Assembly: GCF_008704935.1 (NCBI RefSeq)
Contig: NZ_CP023692.1
Coordinates: 1,054,001-1,118,000 of the forward strand
Reading direction: 5' to 3'
Source: Streptomyces vinaceus
Lineage (GTDB): Bacteria; Actinomycetota; Actinomycetes; Streptomycetales; Streptomycetaceae
Length of the DNA: 64,000 bases
The notes beneath the pieces are model-generated. The model was not told the DNA's origin, did no database searches, and was given only the letters and a program-made list of their open reading frames with translations. The stretch's first letter is position 1. The number at the start of each line of letters is the position of its first letter. Shown here piece by piece: positions 1 to 7,656 of this stretch. Both the position numbers and the translations under genes were made by a program.

Positions 1-1590
1 GGCGTTCGCGAACTGGGCGATGTCACCCGGTACGAAGCGGTCCTCGCGCTCCGGGGTGGCGCTCGCGCGGATCGCCGCGGTCATCGAGGTACGGGCGGCC
101 GGCCACTCCCCCGGCTCGACGGGCAGGTACGGGCGGCGCGGGGCGGGAAGGCGGCCACCCGGTTCGCCCTGCGGGGCGCCGGACAGGATCTCCTCGACGG
201 CTTCGTCGAGGAAGCGCCCCGGTACGGGGAACTGCGCGGCGGCGACGGCGGCCAGATGGGCGGCCTTGGCCCGGTCCAGGACGAGCAGGCTGGTCAGGGG
301 GAGGAACAGGGCGAGGCGCAGGCAGGCGAGGGCGTAGCGGTCGACGGAGAACCCGCGTCGCTCGGCGGGGGCGACGAAGGCGGGGTTGGCCACGGTCTGC
401 CGCAGTCCCTCGTCGATGTGCGCGGCGGCCTCGAAGTCCAGGAGGGCGACGGAGGGTTCCCCGCTCTCGTCCTCCTCCACCATGATGTTGAAGAGGTGGA
501 GGTCGTTGAAGACCACGCCGCGGGCGTGCACGGCCTCGACCGCCTCGGTGACCCCGCGGTGGATCTTCAGGGCCCACTCGGTGTACGAGGCGAGCTCCGC
601 CGGGTCGGGGTCCGCCTCGATCAGCGGGTGGCGGCGGGCGAAGTAGGTGTTGAGCGGTTTGCCGGGAAGGTGTTGCAGCACCAGGAAGTGGTGGTCGCCG
701 ACGGTGAACGTGCCGCGCACCGCCGGTACGCAGTCCAGGCCCGACAGCCTTTCCAGCGCGGCCTGTTCGCGGCGGAGCCGGGTCACGGCGTCGGCGCCGT
801 CGGCGGCGAGTCCGGCGTACGGGCGGGCCTCCTTGAGGACCACGGACTCGCCGGTGCGGCTGTCCTTGCCGACGTAGACCCCGCCGCCGTTGGAGAAGTG
901 CAGTGCCCGCTCCACCGTGAAGGGGATGCCGGTGAGGGTGGTCGCGGAGCGCGCCGCGAGGTGCGGCTCCAGGAAGGCGGGCAGTTCCAGCCACTCGGGC
1001 GGCTGGAACACCGGTCCGCGCGGGTCCGGTACGAGGCGCCCGTCGGGGGTCTCGATCGCCGGGACCAGCTCGCCGTGCTCGTCGTAGCAGTGCCGCAGGG
1101 TGAAACTGCCGTAGCGCAGGTGGACCGGGCCGGCGCCCCAGCGCAGGTCGCTGAGGATGTACGGGCCGGCCGCCCCGGCGAGCGCCGCGTCGAGGTCCTC
1201 CGCGATCCGGCGGCACTGCTCCTCGTCGGCCGGGTACACCGTGATGAACTTCCCGCTCGCCGCGCGGTCGGCGTACTTGGCGTTGCGCAGGTGCAACAGG
1301 TACCGGCTCGGTATGAACTTGAAGGCGATGCTCCGGGCGGTGCAGTACGCGTACACCGTCGCCAGCAGCGATTCTGCGTTGTCGAGCGTGGCCGAGACGT
1401 GGATCTTCCAGCCCTGTGCGGGCAGTTCGGCGTCGGCGGGGCGCAGGGCGAGCCAGTCGCCGCTGCGGTGCGAGCGCCACCCCGGCGGGACGGGGGCGAG
1501 CGCGGCCGGGTAGCTCTCGCCGGCGCGCCGGTACGGCGCGTCGTAGAACCATCGGTCGGCGTCGCAGAAGGCGGCGTACCCCTTGTTCAC
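1..1590 (-). CDS. Class III lanthipeptide synthetase (LanKC/RamC-like), 3' part outside window
   Basis: Partial gene. It starts at a GTG (1588-1590) preceded by GGGAGCAGGT and stays open for 530 codons to the window edge. Family knowledge: LanKC enzymes phosphorylate Ser/Thr of a precursor peptide, eliminate phosphate and cyclise with Cys. Seen: an N-terminal lyase-like region (about 1-215), then a kinase-like domain with a Gly-rich loop (GGGVYVGK, about 235-242), a lysine in VVLKEA (K253), a catalytic-loop motif FNDLHLFNIM (D363) and DFE (D385). The last residues, RFVPGDIAQFANA, match the start of the C-terminal cyclase-like domain, so the gene is cut before it. No precursor peptide gene is visible on its 5' side; it would have to lie beyond the window. 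Family call is firm; class III versus IV depends on the missing C-terminus. Confidence 0.85.
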   Translation of the reverse strand, partial: MNKGYAAFCDADRWFYDAPYRRAGESYPAALAPVPPGWRSHRSGDWLALRPADAELPAQGWKIHVSATLDNAESLLATVYAYCTARSIAFKFIPSRYLLHLRNAKYADRAASGKFITVYPADEEQCRRIAEDLDAALAGAAGPYILSDLRWGAGPVHLRYGSFTLRHCYDEHGELVPAIETPDGRLVPDPRGPVFQPPEWLELPAFLEPHLAARSATTLTGIPFTVERALHFSNGGGVYVGKDSRTGESVVLKEARPYAGLAADGADAVTRLRREQAALERLSGLDCVPAVRGTFTVGDHHFLVLQHLPGKPLNTYFARRHPLIEADPDPAELASYTEWALKIHRGVTEAVEAVHARGVVFNDLHLFNIMVEEDESGEPSVALLDFEAAAHIDEGLRQTVANPAFVAPAERRGFSVDRYALACLRLALFLPLTSLLVLDRAKAAHLAAVAAAQFPVPGRFLDEAVEEILSGAPQGEPGGRLPAPRRPYLPVEPGEWPAARTSMTAAIRASATPEREDRFVPGDIAQFANA

Positions 1591-1709
1591 ACCTGCTCCC
1601 TCGTTCGGCGGCAGACCCGAAGGTGTCACGCCGGGAGGATGCGGCGACAGTCACGTCTGTCATCGATGGGGTGTGCAGTACTCACGAGTCACCAGTCGGA
1701 TGCCACGGG

Positions 1710-2309
1710 TCAGGTGTCACGGGGCTCGGCGGCCCGTCGGGTCCACCAGTGCTGGCGGCGCGGGTGGACGGCCCGCCCGAGACGGCGGCCGATCAGCAGG
1801 TATCCGAGGAGCGCGCCGGCCGTGTTGAGGATGACGTCGTCGATGTCGAAGACGCGCCCCGTGACGAGGGCGCCCTGGACGAGCTCCACCAGGGTCATCA
1901 GGCAGACCGTCACGGCCCCGACCCGCAGCAGCCCCCGTGCCGGGGGCAGCAGGACGGGCAGGAGCACCCCGAACGGCACGCCGAGCAGGACGTTCCCGCC
2001 CAGCTGGCGCACCGCCTCGATCGTCGAGGTCCCGTCCAGATAGGCCTTGACGGAGTGGCCGGGCCGGACGTTGGCGTGCACGAGGGCCGCCGAGGCGGCG
2101 GACGGTTCCAGCGTCAGCCGGGCCAGGACCACGCCGAACAGCACGGTCCCGGCGAAGGCGGTCACCATGGCCGAGGCCCGGACCACCGGATGGGCCGGGC
2201 CCCGTCGCCGCTCCGGACGGTCCGGGCGTCGTCGCTCCACCGGGCCGTCCGGGCCCGGTCGCTCCACCGGACGGTCCGGGCCCTGCCGCTGGGCCCGCTT
2301 CTCGCTCAT
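1710..2309 (-). CDS. VanZ-like membrane protein
   Basis: A 199-residue protein with an Arg/Pro-rich cytosolic N-terminus (about 1-40) and four hydrophobic segments. The pattern of the VanZ family is visible: GGNVLLGVPFGVLLPVL, then LMTLVELVQG and the conserved tail segment FDIDDVILNTAGALLGYLL. VanZ-like proteins are linked to teicoplanin resistance in enterococci, but most actinobacterial members have no known role. I chose ATG 2307-2309 (MSEKRAQ); another ATG lies eight codons upstream at 2333 and neither has a clear ribosome site. It is divergent from the BrkB-like gene. Confidence 0.75.
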   Translation of the reverse strand: MSEKRAQRQGPDRPVERPGPDGPVERRRPDRPERRRGPAHPVVRASAMVTAFAGTVLFGVVLARLTLEPSAASAALVHANVRPGHSVKAYLDGTSTIEAVRQLGGNVLLGVPFGVLLPVLLPPARGLLRVGAVTVCLMTLVELVQGALVTGRVFDIDDVILNTAGALLGYLLIGRRLGRAVHPRRQHWWTRRAAEPRDT

Positions 2310-2425
2310 GCGCCGTACGTAGCTCCACGTCATGCAGGCGCGTGTACCCGGCGGCCCGCCCGGTACGCGGCCACGCCACGCCGGTGCGGCGCATGCGGGC
2401 GGGCCGCATCGGGCACCTGCGCAGC

Positions 2426-3289
2426 GTGACCGACATCCCCCGCACCGCCTCCCGCCCGAGCGGCCCGCCCGTGGCCGCCCTCGCCGCGCGAACCCGCGCC
2501 GAGCTGCGGCGTACGGCCGTCCGCGTCTGGACCGACAACCTCGCCGACCACGCGGCCGCACTCACCTACTACGCCGTCCTGGCGCTCCTGCCCGCACTCG
2601 TCATCGCGGTCTCCCTCGTGGGCCTGCTGGGCGGGGCCACGAGGGACCGGCTGATCACCGAGCTCACCTCGTACGCGCCGCCCCAGTCGGCGCAGGTGCT
2701 GCGCGACGCGCTCGGCGGACTCGCGGCGGAGCAGTCGTCGATGTGGGCCCTGCTGATCAGCGGCGTACTCAGCGCCCTGTGGTCGGCGTGCAGCTATCTG
2801 GCGGTGTTCCGCCGCGCCCTGCACACGATGCACGGGGTGCCCGACCGGCGGCCCCCGCTGCGCGCGGCCCACACCCTGCTCCTCAACGCGGCGCTGCTGC
2901 TGGTCCTGCTCGTGGTCGCCGCCGCGGTACTGGTGGTGTCCGGGCCGGCGGCCCGCTGGGTGGCGCGGACCGCCGGGGGGAGCGGCCCGGAGGCCATCGC
3001 GCTCCTGCGCTGGCCCGTACTGCTCGCGGCCGTCACCTTCCTGGTGCTGATCCTCTTCCGTACCGGGCCGGACCGCGGCCGCGGCACCCGCCGGGGCCTG
3101 CCCGGCGGCGTACTGGCCGCCGTGCTCTGGCTGGCCGCTTCGGTGCTGTTCACGCTGTACACGGGGCTGGACACCTACGGCCGGCTCTACGGTTCGCTGG
3201 CCGGCATCGTGGTCTTCCTGGTGTGGCTCTGGATCGCCAACCTGGCCCTGCTCACCGGGGCCCAGTTCAACGCCGAGCGGGCCCGGTGA
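2426..3289 (+). CDS. YihY/BrkB family inner-membrane protein
   Basis: Polytopic membrane protein of about 287 residues with five to six hydrophobic segments. The family hallmarks are LADHAAALTYYAVLALLPALV near the N-terminus, the middle segment WALLISGVLSALWSACSYLAVFRRAL, and the C-terminal YTGLDTYGRLYGSLAGIVVFLVWLWIANLALLTGAQFNAE, here given in parts. The family (BrkB, formerly RNase BN) has no proven enzymatic role. The start is uncertain: I used GTG 2426 (VTDIPRT); in-frame ATGs at 2342 and 2393 would add an Arg-rich extension that overlaps the leader of the divergent VanZ-like gene. Confidence 0.8.
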   Translation: MTDIPRTASRPSGPPVAALAARTRAELRRTAVRVWTDNLADHAAALTYYAVLALLPALVIAVSLVGLLGGATRDRLITELTSYAPPQSAQVLRDALGGLAAEQSSMWALLISGVLSALWSACSYLAVFRRALHTMHGVPDRRPPLRAAHTLLLNAALLLVLLVVAAAVLVVSGPAARWVARTAGGSGPEAIALLRWPVLLAAVTFLVLILFRTGPDRGRGTRRGLPGGVLAAVLWLAASVLFTLYTGLDTYGRLYGSLAGIVVFLVWLWIANLALLTGAQFNAERAR

Positions 3290-3300
3290 ACATGCGGGCG

Positions 3301-3326
3301 GGCGGGCCCCGTGTGAGGGACCCGCC
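3301..3326. terminator. Hairpin between convergent genes
   Basis: GGCGGGCCCC and GGGACCCGCC pair around a six-base loop (GTGTGA) with one mismatch. It lies between the convergent 3' ends of the BrkB-like gene and the small membrane protein gene, so it could serve both strands. Confidence 0.5.
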
Positions 3327-3353
3327 CGTGCCGTGCCGGACCGCGCGGTGCGG

Positions 3354-3509
3354 TCACCAGTAGTGGCGCCGACCACCGACCGCGTGCCCGACCGAGCCCA
3401 GGACCCACAGCACCGCGCCCACCACCAGCAGGATGACGCCGATGGTCCACAGGATGGAGATCCCGGTCAGAAAGCCGATGACCAGGAGGATCAGACCGAT
3501 GAGAATCAT
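3354..3509 (-). CDS. Small membrane protein, DUF6131-like
   Basis: A 51-residue protein made almost wholly of two hydrophobic helices (about 2-20 and 22-40) followed by a short basic tail ending HAVGGRRHYW. The ATG at 3507-3509 is preceded by GAACGAGGGCATC, a good ribosome site. It resembles the short actinobacterial family annotated as DUF6131, whose role is unknown. Such proteins are often stress-induced membrane peptides, but that is inference. It is convergent with the BrkB-like gene. Confidence 0.7.
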   Translation of the reverse strand: MILIGLILLVIGFLTGISILWTIGVILLVVGAVLWVLGSVGHAVGGRRHYW

Positions 3510-3641
3510 GATGCCCTCGTTCTCACTTGGTGGATCGGCGATCGTGGCGGGAGCCGCCGCGATCGCCTCGAACGGCGTGTACCCCCGAATCTCGTCCCTA
3601 CCGGTATCGGCCCGTCTTCGTGACAGCGGTTCGGATCCGGC

Positions 3642-3647
3642 GAGGAT
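3642..3647 (+). promoter_or_regulatory. Candidate -10 element of a leaderless promoter
   Basis: GAGGAT ends seven bases before the ATG at 3654, and GTGACA lies 16 bases upstream of it. The spacing suggests that transcription starts at or next to the start codon, so the YjbQ-family mRNA may be leaderless. There is no purine-rich ribosome site other than the G run. Confidence 0.35.
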
Positions 3648-3653
3648 GGGGGC

Positions 3654-4076
3654 ATGACCGACACGTTCACGACACGAACCCTCGACGTGACGACGGGCTC
3701 CTCCGAGACCGTCCACGATCTGACTGCGCAGTGCGCGCAGTTCCTGCGGGAGGCCGCCCGGGGCCGGGACGGGCTGCTCAACGTGTTCACCCCGCACGCC
3801 ACGGCCGGCCTCGCCGTCATCGAGACGGGGGCCGGCAGTGACGGCGACCTGCTGGACGCCCTGCGCACCCTGCTGCCGGCCGACGACCGCTGGCGCCACC
3901 GGCACGGTTCGCCCGGTCACGGCCGCGACCACGTGCTGCCCGCCCTCGTACCGCCCCACGCCACCCTTCCGGTGGTGGGGGGAGAGCTGGCGCTCGGCAC
4001 GTGGCAGTCGGTGGTGCTGGTGGACACCAACCGGGACAACCCCCGGCGCACGGTACGCCTGTCCTTCCTGGGCTGA
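3654..4076 (+). CDS. YjbQ/UPF0047 family protein
   Basis: A 140-residue protein of the YjbQ family (secondary thiamine-phosphate synthase activity reported for some members, true role unclear). Seen: the family core LLNVFTPHATAGLAVIETG, then HRHGSPGHGRDHVLPALVPPHATLPVVGGELALGTWQSVVLVD, quoted here only as separate blocks, containing the conserved His residues and the GTWQ motif near the C-terminus. Length fits the family. It stands alone and is convergent with the ligase gene downstream, with a gap of 26 bases. Confidence 0.85.
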   Translation: MTDTFTTRTLDVTTGSSETVHDLTAQCAQFLREAARGRDGLLNVFTPHATAGLAVIETGAGSDGDLLDALRTLLPADDRWRHRHGSPGHGRDHVLPALVPPHATLPVVGGELALGTWQSVVLVDTNRDNPRRTVRLSFLG

Positions 4077-4102
4077 GCCGGCCACCGGCCCGGTCCGGGG
4101 AG

Positions 4103-5212
4103 TCAGCCGCCCAGGGTGCGGCGGGCGCAGCGGAGCACCAGGGAGGCCAGGTCGCCCTCCGTGCGCAGCAGTTCGCGCTGCACGCGGGCGCCGTTGCCGC
4201 AGGCCTGCAGCCCGGCCAGGCCCTCCTTGACGAAGCCGGCGTCCCCGTTGTCCTCCAGGGCTTCGCCCACATGGCCGTAGAGTGCCCTGACCACGGCTTC
4301 GGCGGAGTCCTCGCGCAGGGTGGCCGGGTGGACCAGGGGTCCGTCGAGCCCGGACCGGGCCGCCCGCCAGGCGGCGAGCCGGAGCAGGCTCGTGTCGACC
4401 GCGGGGGCCGGTTCCCCGGCGCGCCAGTCCCGGGCCGCGGTGTCCACGAGCCCGCGGACCAGGGCCGCCAGCAGCACGGCGGTCGACGCGTCGAGGCAGA
4501 CGTCCGCCACGCGGACCTCCACGGTCGGGTACGAGGCGGCCAGCCGCGCGTCGAAGTAGATCATCCCCTCGTCCCGGATGGCCCCGGTGGCGACCATGGC
4601 CCGTACCCGCTCGTGGTAGCGCTCGGGCGTGCCGAAGAGGTCCACCGGGCCGGCCGAGGGCCAGCGGTTCCAGACCCTGCTGCGGTAGCTGCCGTACGCG
4701 GTGTCCTCGCCCTGCCAGAACGGCGAGTTCGCGCTCAGGGCGGTGAGCACGGACAGCCAGGGCCGGATACGGTCGAGCACCGCCACGCCCTCCTCGTCGG
4801 AGTCCACCATCACGTGCACGTGGCAGCCGCAGGTCAGCTGTTCCTGGGCGGGCAGGCCGAACTGGCGGGCGATCCACTGGTAGCGCTCCCCCACGCTCAG
4901 CGACGGCTCCACCGGCAGCGGGCAGGTGGCGAGGGCCGCCACCAGGACGCCGGCGGCTTCGGCGTGGCGCGCGGCCTCGGCCCGCCAGCGGCGGATCTCC
5001 TGGTGGAGTTCGTCCATCCGGGTCACCGGGCGGGTCGCGAACTCCACCTGTTCCTTGTGCAGTTCCTTCTCCAGCGGGATCTCTCCCCCGGCGCCCGCCG
5101 CCCGGCCGCCGGACCGCAGGGCCGATGCCAGCACGGCGCCGGCGGAGGCCGCGGGCCGGCCGGTCCGCGGATCGACCAGCAACAGTTCCTCTTCGACGCC
5201 GACGCTGCGCAT
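4103..5212 (-). CDS. Carboxylate-amine ligase, YbdK/GCS2 family
   Basis: 369 residues. The N-terminus MRSVGVEEELLLVDP is the typical start of the glutamate-cysteine ligase type 2 (YbdK) family, and the Glu-rich GVEEEL segment supplies metal/ATP ligands in that family. Further blocks: EFATRPV, CGCHVHVMVDSDEEGV and WPSAGPVDLFG. Known members make weak gamma-glutamyl-cysteine ligase activity in vitro; the natural substrates in actinomycetes, which use mycothiol, are usually unknown. The start was set at ATG 5210-5212 because homologous proteins begin at this motif and AAAGG lies just upstream; a longer reading adds a Pro/Arg-rich stretch unlikely to be real. Confidence 0.85.
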   Translation of the reverse strand: MRSVGVEEELLLVDPRTGRPAASAGAVLASALRSGGRAAGAGGEIPLEKELHKEQVEFATRPVTRMDELHQEIRRWRAEAARHAEAAGVLVAALATCPLPVEPSLSVGERYQWIARQFGLPAQEQLTCGCHVHVMVDSDEEGVAVLDRIRPWLSVLTALSANSPFWQGEDTAYGSYRSRVWNRWPSAGPVDLFGTPERYHERVRAMVATGAIRDEGMIYFDARLAASYPTVEVRVADVCLDASTAVLLAALVRGLVDTAARDWRAGEPAPAVDTSLLRLAAWRAARSGLDGPLVHPATLREDSAEAVVRALYGHVGEALEDNGDAGFVKEGLAGLQACGNGARVQRELLRTEGDLASLVLRCARRTLGG

Positions 5213-5403
5213 ACGGGGCCTTTCGCTTGCTCTCCGTGCCGTTTCCCGGGGCGTATGCCCGCTCCCGCGGGGGCCCATCCGCGGCCTCACCCGGATGAGC
5301 GGCTCCCGCCGGGCGGCCGCCGGCGCCGCGGACCTGCAGAACTGTCAGTGGCGGCGGTTACGTTCGAGGTGTTGCACGAGCCGTTTTCCGACAGGAGTGG
5401 ACG

Positions 5404-7656
5404 ATGACCGAGAGCAGTGCTCCGCCGGTGCTCAGGGTGGTGCTGACAGACGTCAACGAGCGCGTGGTGGAGGCGTGGCGGGCCGCTTTCGCGGACACCC
5501 CCGGCATCGAGATCCGCCGGGGCTCGATCCTCGACGAGGACGTCGACGCCTGGGTCACGCCCACGAACTCCCGGGGCCGGATGGACGGTGGCGTCGACGC
5601 CGCCGTCAAGCGGCACCTCGGACCGGGCATACAGCTGCGGGTGCAGCGGGCGATCCGCGACCGCTTCGCCGGCGCCATGCCGCTGGGCAGCGCGGTCTGC
5701 GTCCCGTCGGGGGCGGCCGTACCCCGGTTCCTGATATCGACGCCGACCATGGTCGAGTCCTCGCAGAACGTGAGTGCCACGCTGAACGTGGCCCTCGCCT
5801 GCGCCGCCGCGTTCCAGGCCGTCCACCGGCAGAACCGGAAGGCGCCGGGGAGCATCCGCTCCGTGGCGCTGGTCGGGATGGGCGCCCGGACCGGTCGGGT
5901 GCCCGCCAGGCTGTGCGCCAACCTGATGTGGACCGGTTACACGCTCTTCCACGACCACTGGTTCGAGGACGACGACGAGCTGCGCGCCACGATCACCGCG
6001 CAGCTGGGCGGCATCGAGAAGCGCCCGGTCGAGGAGCGCGTACGCATCGTGCCGCCGAAGGCCTCAGCCGATCCCCTGGCCCTCGCCGAGCTCTTCGACG
6101 GCGGTGGCGAGCCCTGGCTTCCGCTCCTGAAGCCCGTCATCGAGGCGCAGCCGGACGCCGCCCGGTTCATCGGGAAGGGCCGCGGCCCCGAGGTGGTCCC
6201 GGTCCGTGAGCTGACGTTCCAGGCGCTCAAGCCCCACCCCCCGCACCGATGGAAGGTGGTCGTCTTCGGCCAGAACCCGTACCCCCGCCCGGAGAGCGCG
6301 ACGGGCATCGCCATGTTCGACAACACCTTCAACGACTGGAAGGACAGCCAGTTCGGCAGGGTCGTCAGCATCCGCTGCATCATCAAGGCGGCGGCGATGT
6401 GGAAGTACGGAATGGCGAAGAAGACCCCGATCGCCGACGTCCGGGCGCTGTTGCGGGAGCGGGAGACGGTCCGGCCGCCGGAGTGGTTCCAGGCGATGCT
6501 GACCCAGGGCGTCCTGCTGCTGAACGCCTCGCTCACCGCCAGCGGCGACGGGGCGATGGGGGCCGACCGGCACACGGCGTTCTGGCGGCCCGTCGCCGAG
6601 CGGATCCTCGAGGAGATCCTCAAGGCCAAGCAGGACGCCGAGGAGGAGGACCGCGGGGTCGTGTTCGCCTGGTGGGGGGCGCACGCCCGCGCCCTGAAGA
6701 AGGTCGTCCTGCGGCTCCAGGAGAAGTACCCGGACGTCGAGGTCCGGCACATCGACCACGCCAACCCGGCGGCGCAGGGCGACGTCTTCTGCGAGGGCGA
6801 CCACTTCGCCAGGGTGAACGAGGCCTTGGCCTCGCTGGGTGCCGAGGGGATCGACTGGCTGCCGAGCAAGGGATGGGACGAGGGGGCGGCAGCGGCCGGT
6901 GCGGGTGGTGCGGACGGGGGTGTCGCGGCCCGGATGGGCGCCTTCATCGAGTCGACCATGAACTTGCACCAGCTGTACCTGGAGCGGCTCAGCAGCGTCA
7001 AGGACGAGGGCCTGGTCCTCCCCTCGATCACCGGCGTCTTCGCCACCCCGCTGATGGACTTCCAGGACGCCGTCGCGCCGGTCGCCCGGACGCTGTCCGG
7101 CCTCACCGGACACATCGACCGCTCACGGGAGTTCGGCAAGCGGCGCGCGGACGGGGCGTCCGGCGGCGGCCTGTCCGCCGACGCCATCGCCGCGCTCCAC
7201 CTCTACACCTGCGAGTCCGCGTTCTACCGCGAGATCAACGCCGTCCTGCGTTCCCCGGACCGCACGAGGGTCACGCCCTACCTGCCGTACCTGCGGCTGC
7301 TGTTCTCGGCGGTCTCGGGGCTGCCCGCCCGCACCGAGCCGCTGTGGCGCGGGGTCTCGCTGGACCTGCGGGCGCAGTACCCGGTGGGTCGGACGGTGAC
7401 CTGGTGGGGCGTGTCCTCGTGCACCTCCGAGCTGCACGTGGCCCGGTCCTTCCTGGGCAGCCGCGGCAAGCGGACGCTCTTCGAGGTGACGCCCGCCAAG
7501 GCCGTGGGCATCAGGAGCTTCTCGGCCTTCACCGGGGAGGAGGAGTACATCCTCGCGCCGGGCACGCAGCTCAAGGTGACGGACGTGAAGAGCGAGCGCG
7601 GCGGGCTGTGCACGGTCAGGCTGACGGAAGCGGACGCCGATCCCGTGGTGTCCTGA
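5404..7656 (+). CDS. Macro domain - UDG-like - ADP-ribosyltransferase fusion protein
   Basis: 750 residues, ATG with GGAG eight bases upstream; no signal peptide or membrane helix. Domain 1 (about 10-185) looks like a macro domain: DAWVTPTNSRGRMDGGVDAA (49-68) corresponds to the ADP-ribose loop, and IRSVALVGMGARTG (151-164) to the second loop. Domain 2 (about 265-490) resembles family-1 uracil-DNA glycosylase: FGQNPYP (288-294), QGVLLLNASLT (368-378), VVFAWWGAHA (419-428), a HANP block (452-455) and HFARVNEAL...IDW. Domain 3 (about 515-740) resembles an R-S-E ADP-ribosyltransferase: LWRG (R649), WWGVSSCTS (667-675) and FTGEEEYIL (E712, E714). The ExE pair is typical of arginine-directed enzymes. 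A role in cutting, marking or reading DNA linked to ADP-ribose turnover is inference. Its 3' end overlaps the convergent transferase gene by 41 bases. Confidence 0.85.
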   Translation: MTESSAPPVLRVVLTDVNERVVEAWRAAFADTPGIEIRRGSILDEDVDAWVTPTNSRGRMDGGVDAAVKRHLGPGIQLRVQRAIRDRFAGAMPLGSAVCVPSGAAVPRFLISTPTMVESSQNVSATLNVALACAAAFQAVHRQNRKAPGSIRSVALVGMGARTGRVPARLCANLMWTGYTLFHDHWFEDDDELRATITAQLGGIEKRPVEERVRIVPPKASADPLALAELFDGGGEPWLPLLKPVIEAQPDAARFIGKGRGPEVVPVRELTFQALKPHPPHRWKVVVFGQNPYPRPESATGIAMFDNTFNDWKDSQFGRVVSIRCIIKAAAMWKYGMAKKTPIADVRALLRERETVRPPEWFQAMLTQGVLLLNASLTASGDGAMGADRHTAFWRPVAERILEEILKAKQDAEEEDRGVVFAWWGAHARALKKVVLRLQEKYPDVEVRHIDHANPAAQGDVFCEGDHFARVNEALASLGAEGIDWLPSKGWDEGAAAAGAGGADGGVAARMGAFIESTMNLHQLYLERLSSVKDEGLVLPSITGVFATPLMDFQDAVAPVARTLSGLTGHIDRSREFGKRRADGASGGGLSADAIAALHLYTCESAFYREINAVLRSPDRTRVTPYLPYLRLLFSAVSGLPARTEPLWRGVSLDLRAQYPVGRTVTWWGVSSCTSELHVARSFLGSRGKRTLFEVTPAKAVGIRSFSAFTGEEEYILAPGTQLKVTDVKSERGGLCTVRLTEADADPVVS

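Noticed and set aside
23..1663. Minus-strand frame of 546 codons with an ATG and stop at the left edge
   Set aside because: It is Arg/Pro-rich with no motif. The other minus-strand frame, open to the window edge, gives the clear LanKC sequence.
5213..5403. Promoter for the macro-UDG-ART gene (TACGTT near 5359)
   Set aside because: The -10-like hexamer has no convincing -35 partner at 16-18 bases, so I do not call it.
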